From the NCBI GenBank assembly GCA_015064255.1, contig SVSP01000001.1, positions 124,001 to 188,000 on the forward strand: a stretch of 64,000 nt of DNA, given 5' to 3'. Shown piece after piece: positions 50,955 to 60,507 of this stretch; within the stretch, counting starts at the first letter, position 1; each line of letters opens with the position of its first letter. A model generated the notes under the pieces. The model was not told the DNA's origin and did not search any database. It saw only the letters and a program-made list of their open reading frames with translations. Made by a program: the position numbers and the translations under genes. The DNA comes from Oscillospiraceae bacterium (GTDB taxonomy: Bacteria > Bacillota > Clostridia > Oscillospirales > CAG-272).

Positions 50955-52199
50955 GTGGAGCGTGTCGTTTTCCATGTTGATGTAAACAGTGCTTTTCTTT
51001 CGTGGGAAGCCGCGCGTATCGTAAGGGACGGCGGAGAGGATATACGGCTTATTCCCGCGGTAGTGGGCGGAGATCCGAATAAACGTACGGGTGTGGTTCT
51101 GGCAAAGTCCATTCCGGCTAAAAAATTCGGTATAAAGACGGGTGAGCCTCTGTCAGCCGCACTTCGTAAATGCTCGAACCTCTTTATAGCGCGCCCCGAT
51201 TTTTCGCTCTACGAGAAAAATTCACGCGCGTTTATGGACATATGCAGAGAGTACACCCCGACTCTTGAAAAATTCTCGATAGACGAGTGCTTTCTCGATA
51301 TGAGCGGTATGCGCCTTGTTTATCCCGATATAGTAGCCACCGCGTACGAAATAAAGGACAGAATATACAGAGAACTCGGTTTTACCGTCAATATAGGAAT
51401 AGGCTCGAATAAGCTTCTTGCAAAAATGGCGAGCGATTTCGAGAAGCCCAATAAAGTGCATACTCTCTTTTCTGACGAAATAGAGGAAAAGATGTGGAAG
51501 CTTCCCGTAAGAGAACTCTTTTCGGTCGGCGCATCTACGGCGGCTCGTCTTGAGCGCTCACATATTTATACGATAGGTGACCTTGCGAGAAGAAGCCAAA
51601 AATCGGTGCAGGCGATAGTCGGAGTAAAATTCGGAGAGCTTATCCACGCTTACGCAAACGGAGTAGATAATTCTCCCGTTTCCTCGCTGACAGAGGAAGC
51701 AAAAGGGTATAGCATCTCTACAACGTTTGAAGAGGACATTACCTCGATGACCGATGCCAAAGCGATACTTTTACTGCTTTCGGATAGCGTCAGCGCACGA
51801 ATGCGAGCAGACGGTGCACAGGCTTACTGTATAGGAGTTACCGTAAGAACGGGGGAATTTAAAAATAATTCCCATCAAAGAAAGCTTTTTGAAGCAACCG
51901 ATATAACCTCCGAGATATATAACGTTTCGTCAGAGCTCATAGGTGAGCTTTGGGACGGACATACCCCGATAAGACTCATAGGACTTTCGCTCACCTCGCT
52001 CACTCGCGGTGAAAGCGAGCAGATCTCCTTTTTTGAAGATGAAGAAAAGGAGAAAAAGCGCAAGGTCGATAAAACGGTCGATAATATACGAAATAAATTC
52101 GGCTCGGACACCGTTGTGCGCGGTACGTCTTATAAAACCAAGATGAACGTCGGGAAAAAGTATAAGGCGCAGATGGAAAATAAAGAGGAAGATAGCTGA
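50955..52199 (+). CDS. dinB: Y-family DNA polymerase IV
   Basis: DinB copies past lesions with low fidelity. GTG 50955 follows GGAGG. The 414-residue protein shows the palm motif HVDVNSAFLSWE (6-17), in which the usual second acidic residue of DxD is Asn. The steric-gate aromatic (Phe13) is kept, and the catalytic FSIDECFLDMS is present (about 109-119). The finger residue YxxxR and the little-finger domain (about 230-350) are in place. The C-terminal end carries a charged tail with EEKEKKRKVDK. The DVNSAF pattern is common in clostridial DinB. Last gene of its operon. Confidence 0.93.
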   Translation: MERVVFHVDVNSAFLSWEAARIVRDGGEDIRLIPAVVGGDPNKRTGVVLAKSIPAKKFGIKTGEPLSAALRKCSNLFIARPDFSLYEKNSRAFMDICREYTPTLEKFSIDECFLDMSGMRLVYPDIVATAYEIKDRIYRELGFTVNIGIGSNKLLAKMASDFEKPNKVHTLFSDEIEEKMWKLPVRELFSVGASTAARLERSHIYTIGDLARRSQKSVQAIVGVKFGELIHAYANGVDNSPVSSLTEEAKGYSISTTFEEDITSMTDAKAILLLLSDSVSARMRADGAQAYCIGVTVRTGEFKNNSHQRKLFEATDITSEIYNVSSELIGELWDGHTPIRLIGLSLTSLTRGESEQISFFEDEEKEKKRKVDKTVDNIRNKFGSDTVVRGTSYKTKMNVGKKYKAQMENKEEDS

Positions 52200-52205
52200 A
52201 TAAGA

Positions 52206-52233
52206 AAAAGGGAGCTTTTTAAAGCTCCCTTTT
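52206..52233. terminator. Bidirectional terminator between dinB and the SleL-like gene
   Basis: AAAAGGGAGCTTT pairs with AAAGCTCCCTTTT around a 2-base loop, placed between two converging genes. Confidence 0.93.
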
Positions 52234-52241
52234 ACATTTTA

Positions 52242-53519
52242 TTACCCTCTCCTCAAATTATAAAGCAGATTAAACACTACCCAAAGCTGCGGAAAGAAGT
52301 TCATAATATTCCATACGCCGATGCCGTAAAGACCAAGCTCGTTTGCAAGAGCAAGCTTTGCCATAACGCTTCGCGCGTCCTCAAAATGAACCTCGTGCGA
52401 TTTGCCGTCGCGCACGTAGGTGAAGTATGGCGTTTGCGATTTTTCGCTAAATTTTATCTCCGAGCCTGTTTCAATGGCAAGTCGGATCGCCTGCTCGTTT
52501 GAAATCGTACGCGCGGGCGGTCCGTTTTTGTCAAACGGAACTGTGAAATCGTAACCGTAGTTTGGGAGTCCGAGGAATATTTTGCTCGGAACTATCTGAC
52601 TTACCGCATACTCTGCAACCTCGCGTACCTTGTCAAGCGGTGAAACAGGGAGAGCGGGACCGCGCGAATATCCCCATTCGTATGTCATAAGAAGTACCTT
52701 GTCGGCAATCTCTCCGATCGCTTTGTAGTCGTGAGCCTCGTAGAGAAGTCCCATCTGATCGGACGAGGTCTTCGGTGCGAGAGCCACCCAGACCTGATAT
52801 CCGTACGGCGCGAGCTTTTCTTTTGCTTTTGCTACAAAAGATGTGAATTTGTCACGCTCTTGCGGGAAAATATATTCAAAATCAATGTCAAGCGCACGGT
52901 AACCGAGAATGTTCATATTGCTGACGATGTTTTCGAGTAGTGTTTCCTGAAGCTCATCGTCATTAAGAAGAAGGGATGTCAGCGTGTTGTCAAATCGCCC
53001 TTTGTCATTTAGTGAGGATATCATCATCACGGGAACGGTTCCGTATTCAAGAGCTTTTGACACAAGGCGGCTGTCCTCGGGCGAAATGAGCGAGCCGTCG
53101 GCTGTAAATCCGTAGGTAAAGGGCGTCAGAAAAGACAAAAAGGGAAGTGTGCGCGAAAGAGTTTCGTCGCGTATCTGAGGATAAGCATATCCGTTTGTGG
53201 CGAGAGTGCCTATCTTTTCTTCCTCGTAAGAGATTATAAGCACCTGACCGGGATATATCGTGTCGCTGCCCATAAGGGAAAGATTGTTGCGCCGTAGCTG
53301 ATTTACTCCCGTTTTGTATTTTATCGCTATTGAAAAGAGAGTTTCTCCCGTCTCAACCGTGTGCGTAACTTTAGGAATCGCTATTATAAGAGCCTGACCG
53401 AGCGCGGGATATCCCGACGGGCCAAGGCCGTTGTCGCGTATTATTTGTGAGGGAGAAGCAGAATACTGCCGCGCTATTGAATAAACCGTCTCACCGGGCT
53501 GAACTATGTGTATTATCAT
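52242..53519 (-). CDS. SleL/YaaH-like spore cortex hydrolase (2 LysM + GH18)
   Basis: A 425-residue protein with two LysM domains (about 2-46 and 51-97; HTVETGETLFSIAIKYKTGVNQL). A glycoside hydrolase 18 barrel (about 110-425) follows, with catalytic D-x-D-x-E in ALDIDFEYI (about 210-218) and MTYEWGYSRG. In Bacillus the homologue SleL (YaaH) degrades cortex peptidoglycan during germination. There is no signal peptide, as in spore-coat-localised enzymes. ATG 53519 follows AAAGGA. This supports a sporulating organism. Confidence 0.9.
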   Translation of the reverse strand: MIIHIVQPGETVYSIARQYSASPSQIIRDNGLGPSGYPALGQALIIAIPKVTHTVETGETLFSIAIKYKTGVNQLRRNNLSLMGSDTIYPGQVLIISYEEEKIGTLATNGYAYPQIRDETLSRTLPFLSFLTPFTYGFTADGSLISPEDSRLVSKALEYGTVPVMMISSLNDKGRFDNTLTSLLLNDDELQETLLENIVSNMNILGYRALDIDFEYIFPQERDKFTSFVAKAKEKLAPYGYQVWVALAPKTSSDQMGLLYEAHDYKAIGEIADKVLLMTYEWGYSRGPALPVSPLDKVREVAEYAVSQIVPSKIFLGLPNYGYDFTVPFDKNGPPARTISNEQAIRLAIETGSEIKFSEKSQTPYFTYVRDGKSHEVHFEDARSVMAKLALANELGLYGIGVWNIMNFFPQLWVVFNLLYNLRRG

Positions 53520-53600
53520 TTTTCGTTTCCTTTCTTAAAAACTGTTTCAATATACAGAATATGAAAAAAATCGAAAAATGAGAACGGTTTTTGGAAAATA

Positions 53601-53640
53601 AAAGATTCGTCTTCGAAAAAGAGGACGAATCTTTGTTTTT
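53601..53640 (-). terminator. Terminator-like hairpin downstream of the AraC gene (distal)
   Basis: AAAGATTCGTC (53601-53611) pairs with GACGAATCTTT (53624-53634); T-rich sequence follows on both strands. Confidence 0.7.
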
Positions 53641-53658
53641 TGCAGGCGCAAAAGTGAA

Positions 53659-53677
53659 GCCCCGCGCGAGGCGGGGC
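53659..53677 (-). terminator. GC-rich hairpin at the AraC gene end
   Basis: GCCCCGC pairs with GCGGGGC around a 5-base loop, 9 bases past the AraC stop; on the minus strand TTCACTTTT follows. It forms a tandem with the hairpin at 53601-53640. Confidence 0.7.
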
Positions 53678-53685
53678 GAGGGAAA

Positions 53686-54594
53686 TTATTTCTTTTCGAT
53701 GGGAAGCCATATTTGGACGTTTCGTTCGTTTTTCGGTTTCCAATGGTATACAGCAAGTTCGGGACCTTTTGCCAGCTGAAATCCCATTTCCGGCATCCAT
53801 TCGGTTAGAATTTTTATTCTTAAGTTAAGAAGATCAAAATAATCGCAGATAGGACTTTTCGTGTCGCTTGTTTCAAAAATTACGTATGTGGTTTGGGGAA
53901 TTTCAACTGTTTCAAGATTTAAAGATTCTACAAAATCAACACCTGTTACATCGTGATTGTATAGATTTTGACGCTCGTAACTGTCAAGCCGGTGACAGTA
54001 ATAATAGTCGTACCCATTGTCGTCAATGTTGGTGATCACACAATGAGCGTCACCGTCACCCGAAACACCTTTCAAAAACCATTGCTTGCCTCTGGTGGAA
54101 ACGAACAGTTCTTCCTCTTGCTTTTCACGTTCTTTTCCGTATGGGGTTCCTGTAAAGTGTGTTTTAAATCCTGTTAAGATCATAGGGGATTTTTCTTCAA
54201 TTCTGTAATTCATAGTGCTGCCGCCTTCAAGTGAAATTTTTATTGACAAGCGAGAAAAGGACTTGAGCAAACTGCCGTCTGCGCGCGCTTGCGACGGAGT
54301 AATACCGTGGAATTTTTGAAATGCTTTGGCGAAGCTATCGGGGCTATCGTAACCATACTTTAGAGCAATATCAATCACTTTTTCCTTGTCGCTTGCAAGT
54401 TCTGCACCTGCTAACGACAGACGGCGCAGCCTGATATATTCCCCAAGCGTGTATCCGCAAAGAATACTGAATACTCTTTGAAAATGATAGCTCGATGAAA
54501 AACTCTCTGCAGCAACCTTCTCGTAATCAATCTCTTCCGTCAAGTTTGCCTCAATGTAATCAATAGCTTTTTGCATTCCTGTAATCCAATCCAT
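53686..54594 (-). CDS. AraC-family regulator with GyrI-like effector-binding domain
   Basis: A 302-residue regulator: an N-terminal AraC helix-turn-helix pair (about 1-105, DYIEANLTEEIDYEKVAAESFSSSYHFQRVFS and IALKYGYDSPDSFAKAFQKFHGITPSQAR). A GyrI-like (AraC effector-binding) domain follows from about 128 to the end (YRIEEKSPMILTGFKTHF, YVIFETSDTKSPICDYF). Proteins of this layout bind small hydrophobic or drug-like molecules; the ligand and targets are unknown. ATG 54594 follows AGGAGGG. A divergently read promoter supports autonomous transcription. Confidence 0.92.
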   Translation of the reverse strand: MDWITGMQKAIDYIEANLTEEIDYEKVAAESFSSSYHFQRVFSILCGYTLGEYIRLRRLSLAGAELASDKEKVIDIALKYGYDSPDSFAKAFQKFHGITPSQARADGSLLKSFSRLSIKISLEGGSTMNYRIEEKSPMILTGFKTHFTGTPYGKEREKQEEELFVSTRGKQWFLKGVSGDGDAHCVITNIDDNGYDYYYCHRLDSYERQNLYNHDVTGVDFVESLNLETVEIPQTTYVIFETSDTKSPICDYFDLLNLRIKILTEWMPEMGFQLAKGPELAVYHWKPKNERNVQIWLPIEKK

Positions 54595-54676
54595 TTTTCA
54601 TCCCTCCTGTCTGCCTGCATTTTATCAGAAAGCGTTTTGAAAATCCCGACATTCTGTGCGAAGATACGTCGGATAT

Positions 54677-54705
54677 ATTATACTATAAAAATATTTAATA
54701 ATCAA
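54677..54705 (-). promoter_or_regulatory. SigA-type promoter of the AraC gene
   Basis: Minus strand TTGATT (54700-54705), a 17-base spacer and TATAAT (54677-54682). Confidence 0.75.
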
Positions 54706-54714
54706 TATAAAGTA

Positions 54715-54740
54715 GCACGGCTGTAGAAATACAGCCGTGC
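54715..54740. terminator. Hairpin upstream of the AraC gene and downstream of the AEC gene
   Basis: GCACGGCTGT pairs with ACAGCCGTGC around a 6-base loop. On the minus strand it is followed by TACTTTATATT, so it may end the leftward AEC operon; the T-run is weak. Confidence 0.5.
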
Positions 54741-54757
54741 CAGACTGAATACAAAAG

Positions 54758-54850
54758 AATAAAAGAAAAGCTTTTAGCCAAGGAAAAGGGTTAGGAGTCT
54801 GAGGGAAGGGGAAAAACTTCGGCGTTTGAGATGGTTTTTCCCTTCCCTCA
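54758..54850. repeat. Repeat B, copy 2 (about 93 bp)
   Basis: A second copy of the sequence at 27979-28072, here with hairpin arms CTGAGGGAAGG and CCTTCCCTCAG. The arms have changed together relative to copy 1, so pairing is kept. As in copy 1, a GC-rich hairpin lies about 20-35 bases to its left. Confidence 0.85.
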
Positions 54851-54911
54851 GTCAAGCAAATTGATTTTATATACGCTTTCGAGTCTTCCTGTTTGGGAAG
54901 GCTTTTACATC

Positions 54912-55865
54912 TCATATAACCTGCAAATACCTCAAAATAAACGCAAACACAAATATCGTAAACGAACAGCAGACCGTGGTAAAGAGGACTATCTGCCGCG
55001 CGAGCTCGGCGTGGCTGTGCATACTCTTCGACATTATGTAGCTTGTTACCGCGGTGGGGCTTGTTCCGAGCACCATAACGAGCGCGATAGAATTTCCGCG
55101 CAGTCCTAGTAAATATGCAATCGAAATGAACGTGGCGGGCATTACAATCAGCTTTATAACGGTTGCCACGACAGCCTCGGGCATAATGCGTGTTTTTTCT
55201 TCGGACGGACTTACTGCGCCGAGCGAAAGAAGAGCGAGAGGTGTCGCGATGTTTTTAAGATAATTAAGCGAATCTGTTGCGATCTCGGGAAGCTTTATGC
55301 CGAAAATCATAAAAGGCAGGGCAACGAGTATCGACAGGATAAGCGGGTTTGTCGATATGTTTTTTACAATATTCAAAACAAGCTTGCCGAAGGACATACG
55401 CTTTTCTCTGGGCATATTGATAGTCAGCGTGGTGGTTGCAAGAACGTTCGAAATAATTATGATGAACGGTGTTGCGCAGGCTATCGCGGTCGCTCCCGAT
55501 TCGTCGAGCATAGTTTCGGCAAGAACGAATCCGATTATCGAGAAGTTTGCGCGGAAGGTTCCGTGTATAAACGCGCCTCGCTTTTCAAGCGGAAGCAGGA
55601 AGTAAGCGCCGATCGAAACAAGCAGAAACGTGGTGAATATCGCCGCCATACAAAAGATTATTGCCGACATTTCGGGAAGCTGTGAAATATCTGCCGATAC
55701 GAGCTTTGAAAAAATGTAGACGGGCAGAGCAACTCTGAAAACAAGCTTGTCGCATTGGTCAAAGAAGCTTCTCGACAGCATCTTTCTCGAAAGAATATTT
55801 CCGAGAAGGATCATAAACAGTATGGGTGCAACAGCGCTGAGGCTGTATATAAAACATTCAAACAA
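54912..55865 (-). CDS. AEC-family transporter (auxin efflux carrier type)
   Basis: A 317-residue permease with about 10 membrane helices. Signatures are ILFMILLGNILSRKMLS and LVFRVALPVYIFSKLVS, the FRANFSIIGFVLAE block, and GTSPTAVTSYIMSKSM near the C terminus. AEC proteins export or exchange small organic acids such as malate or malonate; the substrate is unknown. The start is probably TTG 55865 because an in-frame stop lies close upstream and no ATG follows before the first helix is broken. It is 23 bases after mutS2, as the last gene of the operon. Confidence 0.85.
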   Translation of the reverse strand: MFECFIYSLSAVAPILFMILLGNILSRKMLSRSFFDQCDKLVFRVALPVYIFSKLVSADISQLPEMSAIIFCMAAIFTTFLLVSIGAYFLLPLEKRGAFIHGTFRANFSIIGFVLAETMLDESGATAIACATPFIIIISNVLATTTLTINMPREKRMSFGKLVLNIVKNISTNPLILSILVALPFMIFGIKLPEIATDSLNYLKNIATPLALLSLGAVSPSEEKTRIMPEAVVATVIKLIVMPATFISIAYLLGLRGNSIALVMVLGTSPTAVTSYIMSKSMHSHAELARQIVLFTTVCCSFTIFVFAFILRYLQVI

Positions 55866-55888
55866 TGGAATTCATCTCTTTTCTGATT

Positions 55889-58279
55889 TTATCGGAGCTC
55901 AACTATAGTGACGCCCGTGTCACCCTCGCCCCAGTTTCCGAGACGGAAGGATTTTATTCTCTTATCGCTTTTGAAATAATTCCAAAGGTATTTTCTAAGC
56001 GCTCCCGTTCCTTTTCCGTGGATGACTCGTACGTTTGAGATGCCAGCAACAGTAGCGTTGTCAAAATATTTGTCAAGCTCGATGCGCGCTTCTTCGCCGT
56101 TCATTCCGCGAAGGTCGATTTCGGGTGAAAAACTCTTTGTTATAGATTCGGTAACGACGGGAGTGGGAATACGCTTCTTTTTCTCGTCCATAAATATTAT
56201 GCCCTCTGCATCTTCGCTGAGCATAAGGTTTTTAACAGAGGTTTTGAGAGTCATAATACCTGCGCGGACAGATACGTTTCCGTCCTTGTCGGGATCGCCG
56301 AGAAGCGTTCCGCCCTGATTGATGTCGATAAGAATTACGTTGTCTCCCTTTTTAAGCTTCCTCGGGAGAACGTAATTTTCTGCCTTGTGCTCAATAACGG
56401 GATCGACCTTGTCACGGCTCTTTTTAAGAGAAGAGCGTATATTTGCGCGCGCCTTTTCAAGCTCGCTTGCGGCTCTTTCGCTGTCGCGTGCGCGCTTTGC
56501 TTTCTCAAGCTCTGCCATAACGTATTCGGACGTTGAACGCGCATTTTCGATTATTTCGGCAGCCTTGGCGAGAACTCTTTCCTTCTCGCGCTCGGCGGCG
56601 GCGAGGTCTGCGGCGGCTTTGGATTTTGCTTCGCGCAGAAGAGTTTCGTACTCAAGGCGCATCTTTTCGGCTTCTTCGACCTTTTGCTGACTCTCGATTC
56701 GGTCGCTTTCGAGCTTTTCAATAACGTTTTCAAAACGCTTGTTGTCATCTGAAATAAGACTTCCCGCACGGGAAATTACGCTTTCTTTAAGTCCGAGCCT
56801 CGCAGCGATAGCAAAAGCATTAGACTTTCCGGGCGCACCTATTATAAGCTTGAACGTAGGCGAGAGTGTTTTTATGTCAAACTCGCAGGCGGCGTTGCAG
56901 ACGCCGGGCGTTTCAAGCGCGTAAGCCTTCATCTCGGAATAGTGTGTAGTAGATGCCGACCACGCGCCGCTTTCGCGCACCTTTTCGGTTATGGCAACAG
57001 CGAGCGCCGCGCCCTCGGTAGGATCAGTACCTGCACCAAGCTCGTCGAAAAGCACAAGACTTTCGCCGTCGGCTTCATCGAGGATCGAAACTATCGTTTT
57101 CATATGTGCGGAGAAGGTCGAGAGCGATTGCTCTATACTCTGCTCGTCGCCGATATCGGCAAGAACCTTGCTGAATACTCTTATCTTTGAGCCTTCTCTT
57201 GCGGGAATGTGCATTCCGCTTTGCGCCATAAGAGTGAAAAGACCGAGTGTTTTAAGAGATACAGTTTTACCGCCCGTGTTGGGACCTGTTATTATGAGGG
57301 TGTCGAAATTTTCTCCGAGGCAGATGTCTATCGGAACTGCTTTGTTTTTATCGAGAAGCGGATGACGCGCTCCGATAATATCCACGGTATCGGCTATTAT
57401 CGGCTCAACCGCCCGCATACGCCAAGAAAGCTCACTGCGCGCAAATATTGAGTCGAGAAGTACTATGTTTGAATAATTTAAAATAATCGCCGAAGCAAAA
57501 TTTGCAACCTCTGCCGAAAGATTTGCGAGTATGCGCTCGATCTCGGCACGTTCTTCCGCTTCAAGACGGCGCAGATCGTTGTTTGCATCAACTACGGCAA
57601 CAGGCTCGATAAAGAGGGTTGCGCCCGAAGAAGAAGCATCGTGAACAAGACCGCTTATATCAGATTTGTGTTCGACCTTTACGGGAATAACGTAGCGTCC
57701 GTTTCGCATTGTAACGATGTTGTCCTGAAGAGTTCTCGAATACTGCGGACTTGTTATATAGTTCTGAAGCATATCGCGAATACGGTTGTTTGTGTTTCTG
57801 ATACTGCGTCTTATTGCCGCAAGCTGAGGGGTTGCATCGTCGGAGATCGTGTCTTCGGTAATGATTATACGCTTGATCTCTTTTTCAAGCGTGGGGTTCT
57901 TGAATATTCGGTCAAAAATCTCGCCAAGAGATCCGCAGGAAACGTTTTTAGACCCCGAATAAGCGATGAGACCCGATGAAACGTAGAGAAGGTCTGCAAT
58001 ATCGAGAAGCTCGCGCATAGTGAGCGAAGCGCCCTTTTCGGCACGGTCAACGGCGTCACAGACATCTCGTATTCCGCCGAAAGAAGGAGCACCGTTTACC
58101 GAGGTCATGTGCTTTGCATCGGTAGTCTGCGTGAGGAGCTTTTTTACCTTTGCAACGTCGTCTTCGGGAACGCTCGAAAGAATAAGAGAGCGACCGCCGT
58201 CCGTTTGCGCACATTCTGCGAGAAGTGTAAGTATTTTATTATATTCAAGTGTTTTTAATGCTTTTGTGAAGTTACTCAT
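55889..58279 (-). CDS. mutS2: MutS2 ATPase/endonuclease
   Basis: MutS2 acts on branched DNA and on collided ribosomes rather than in mismatch repair. The 796-residue protein has the MutS core domains and the ATPase with Walker A GPNTGGKTVS (about 332) and LFDELGAGTDPTEGAAL. A long coiled coil follows (about 510-620), and a C-terminal Smr nuclease domain (about 720-796, IDLRGMNGEEARIELDKY and VIHGKGTGALRK). ATG 58279 has AAAGGC upstream. It sits 32 bases after recO. Confidence 0.96.
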   Translation of the reverse strand: MSNFTKALKTLEYNKILTLLAECAQTDGGRSLILSSVPEDDVAKVKKLLTQTTDAKHMTSVNGAPSFGGIRDVCDAVDRAEKGASLTMRELLDIADLLYVSSGLIAYSGSKNVSCGSLGEIFDRIFKNPTLEKEIKRIIITEDTISDDATPQLAAIRRSIRNTNNRIRDMLQNYITSPQYSRTLQDNIVTMRNGRYVIPVKVEHKSDISGLVHDASSSGATLFIEPVAVVDANNDLRRLEAEERAEIERILANLSAEVANFASAIILNYSNIVLLDSIFARSELSWRMRAVEPIIADTVDIIGARHPLLDKNKAVPIDICLGENFDTLIITGPNTGGKTVSLKTLGLFTLMAQSGMHIPAREGSKIRVFSKVLADIGDEQSIEQSLSTFSAHMKTIVSILDEADGESLVLFDELGAGTDPTEGAALAVAITEKVRESGAWSASTTHYSEMKAYALETPGVCNAACEFDIKTLSPTFKLIIGAPGKSNAFAIAARLGLKESVISRAGSLISDDNKRFENVIEKLESDRIESQQKVEEAEKMRLEYETLLREAKSKAAADLAAAEREKERVLAKAAEIIENARSTSEYVMAELEKAKRARDSERAASELEKARANIRSSLKKSRDKVDPVIEHKAENYVLPRKLKKGDNVILIDINQGGTLLGDPDKDGNVSVRAGIMTLKTSVKNLMLSEDAEGIIFMDEKKKRIPTPVVTESITKSFSPEIDLRGMNGEEARIELDKYFDNATVAGISNVRVIHGKGTGALRKYLWNYFKSDKRIKSFRLGNWGEGDTGVTIVELR

Positions 58280-58311
58280 ATTTGAAAGTTTGCCTTTCGT
58301 TTAGTAAAGAA

Positions 58312-59073
58312 TTATAGTGATTTATAGAAATTAAGAGAGTCAAATCCGCGTCCGAGCTGTGAAAGGGTATATTTCTCACAGACAGAGGTAAGATCGTCAA
58401 GCAGAGCGTCCTCTGCGGAAAATGCAAAAATACGCTTTTTGTTTGCGCTTATAATATAGTTCATAGCGCGAAGAACATAGCTCGGCACAAAGATATATGC
58501 GTGAGAATTATACGGATCGGCACTGTCCGATTCAAACAGACATTCTCGGCATTTCACAGTACCGCCGACAGGGTCGAGATAATATTCACTTGCAATATTT
58601 CCACAGCCCTCGCAAGCGGAAATATCGGGTGTAAGACCGATAGCACATAGTACGCGAAGCTCAAAAACGCTTTTTATAAGCTTTAAAGGCTTGTCAGAAA
58701 GAAGAATGTGAAATGTGTTGAGAGCAAGCGTGAGAAGCTCGGACTGATCTTCATTTTCGGTTGAAACCTCGCAAAGAAGGTCTGCAAAATACTGCGCAAG
58801 AGCAAATTTTGAAATATCTGACCTTATATCAAAAAAGTTTTCGATAAGGCAGGCTTCACCGAGCGTATACTTGTCACCGTGGCAAATAAGTGTCAGCTCG
58901 TCGTAGCAAAAAAGCTGTGTGGATGCTATGCGGTGGCTTTTTATGCTTCTTACTCCTTTGCAGTAAACAGATATCTTTCCAAGCTCGGGAGTAAGAAGTG
59001 TAAGTATCTTGTCGCTTTCTCCGACGGCTGTCTCGCGTATAACGAGTCCGTTTGTTTTTAGTGTTTGAGGCAT
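58312..59073 (-). CDS. recO: DNA repair protein RecO
   Basis: RecO loads RecA onto SSB-coated DNA. The 253-residue protein has the N-terminal OB fold (GLVIRETAVGESDKILTLLTPELGKISVYCKGVR, about 9-42) and a helical domain. It also has the zinc finger CEGCG...CRECL (about 157-182). The ATG at 59073 is 3 bases after the era stop, indicating tight coupling. Family length is normal. Confidence 0.94.
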   Translation of the reverse strand: MPQTLKTNGLVIRETAVGESDKILTLLTPELGKISVYCKGVRSIKSHRIASTQLFCYDELTLICHGDKYTLGEACLIENFFDIRSDISKFALAQYFADLLCEVSTENEDQSELLTLALNTFHILLSDKPLKLIKSVFELRVLCAIGLTPDISACEGCGNIASEYYLDPVGGTVKCRECLFESDSADPYNSHAYIFVPSYVLRAMNYIISANKKRIFAFSAEDALLDDLTSVCEKYTLSQLGRGFDSLNFYKSL

Positions 59074-59076
59074 AGC

Positions 59077-59973
59077 TTAATCTTCGTTTTTAAATCCGAA
59101 ATTGTTTATGATTATATCGCTGTCACGCCAGTTTTCCTTAACTTTTACCCAGATATCGAGGAAAATTTTAGTTCCGAAGAACTTTTCCATATCCTCGCGA
59201 GCATAGGAAGCAATCTTCTTGAGTGTTTCACCCTTTTTGCCGATTATGATACCCTTGTGGTTTTCGCGCTCGCAGAAGATCTCGGCTCTTACGTTTATAA
59301 TGTTTTTTTCTTCCTTGAAATCTTCGATAATTACGGCTGTACCGTGGGGAATCTCGTTGTCAAGCAGACGGAGAAGCTTTTCGCGGATAATTTCTGCGGC
59401 GATCTGCTTTTCGGGCTGATCGGTAAGGTCGTCGCTGTCAAAGAACCATTCGCCCTCGGTAAGAAGCTTTGAAGCCTCGTCTATAACGATGTCGATACCG
59501 TCGTTCTTGATAGCTGAGATCGGAATAACGGAAGCAAAATCGCAAAGCTCTGCATAAGCGCGTATCGTCTGTCCGATCTGCTCGTGGCTGCAAATATCAG
59601 TCTTGTTGAGTACGAGGATTATGGGCAGCTCCATATCACGAAGTCTGTTTATAAGACCTATTTCAATGTCTCCGGGAGCATAAGAAGCATCTGCGACGAG
59701 AATTGCGGCATCAACGTCACCGATAGCACCGTTTATAGAGCGAACCATAAACTGTCCGAGCTTTGTTTTGGGCTTGTGCATACCGGGAGTATCGAGGAAA
59801 ACAAACTGATCGTTTCCGCGTGTCAGTATCCCCGTGATACGTGTTCTTGTTGTCTGAGGCTTTTTGGAAACTATCGCAACCTTTTCTCCGAGAATAGTGT
59901 TAAGTATCGTTGATTTTCCGACGTTGGGACGTCCTACTATTGCTATAAACCCTGTTCTGTATATGTTTTCCAT
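59077..59973 (-). CDS. era: GTPase Era
   Basis: Era binds 16S rRNA and promotes 30S assembly. The 298-residue protein has GRPNVGKSTILNT (P loop, 14-26), the TTRTRITGI switch region, DTPGMHKPK (G3) and NKTD (G4). A C-terminal KH domain follows (about 200-298, GIIIGKKGETLKKI). ATG 59973 is 38 bases downstream of ybeY. Confidence 0.97.
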   Translation of the reverse strand: MENIYRTGFIAIVGRPNVGKSTILNTILGEKVAIVSKKPQTTRTRITGILTRGNDQFVFLDTPGMHKPKTKLGQFMVRSINGAIGDVDAAILVADASYAPGDIEIGLINRLRDMELPIILVLNKTDICSHEQIGQTIRAYAELCDFASVIPISAIKNDGIDIVIDEASKLLTEGEWFFDSDDLTDQPEKQIAAEIIREKLLRLLDNEIPHGTAVIIEDFKEEKNIINVRAEIFCERENHKGIIIGKKGETLKKIASYAREDMEKFFGTKIFLDIWVKVKENWRDSDIIINNFGFKNED

Positions 59974-60011
59974 AAATTTAATCGACCTTTCTGAATTTCT
60001 TTGTCTTGACT

Positions 60012-60482
60012 TTATCGTTTTTGTCCCATAAGGGAAAGTATTTCTTCCTGACGCGCGAACATTTCTTTTTCGTCCTCGGGAGATGTTTCGTGATCATATC
60101 CGAGTAGGTGAAGCATAGAATGTACGGTCAGAAAAGCGATCTCGCGATCTACCGAGTGTCCGTATTCGCCAGCCTGTCTGACGGCTGTTTCGTGAGAGAT
60201 AACGATGTCACCGAGCACAGAAAGTCCGACACCGAAATCCTCGTCGAAAACGGGGAAGGAAAGTACGTCTGTCGGACGGTCGACCCCGCGTGACTCGCGG
60301 TTCATAGCGTGTATACTGCCGTCGTCCACAACAGTCACCGAAACCTCGGCGGATTTTTCGAAATTCTCGGCTTTAAGAACCGTGTTTACCGCCTTTTTTA
60401 TGAGCTTTGCCTCTTTTTTTGTCAAAACGGCAGGCTCACACTCGTCAGTTATATAGATTTTGTTTTTTGAAAAAATACCCAT
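60012..60482 (-). CDS. ybeY: Endoribonuclease YbeY
   Basis: YbeY is a zinc-dependent RNase in rRNA maturation and quality control. The 156-residue protein has the RGVDRPTDVLSFP motif and the metal triad HSMLHLLGYDH (about 120-130). It is 25 bases after phoH and part of the yqfC-recO operon. Confidence 0.95.
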   Translation of the reverse strand: MGIFSKNKIYITDECEPAVLTKKEAKLIKKAVNTVLKAENFEKSAEVSVTVVDDGSIHAMNRESRGVDRPTDVLSFPVFDEDFGVGLSVLGDIVISHETAVRQAGEYGHSVDREIAFLTVHSMLHLLGYDHETSPEDEKEMFARQEEILSLMGQKR

Positions 60483-60507
60483 AATATTTTAACTTCCTGT
60501 ATTTACT

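Noticed and set aside
54625..54915. 96-codon frame on the minus strand upstream of the AraC gene
   Set aside because: It translates repeat B and the promoter of the AraC gene and has no ribosome binding site or family motif.
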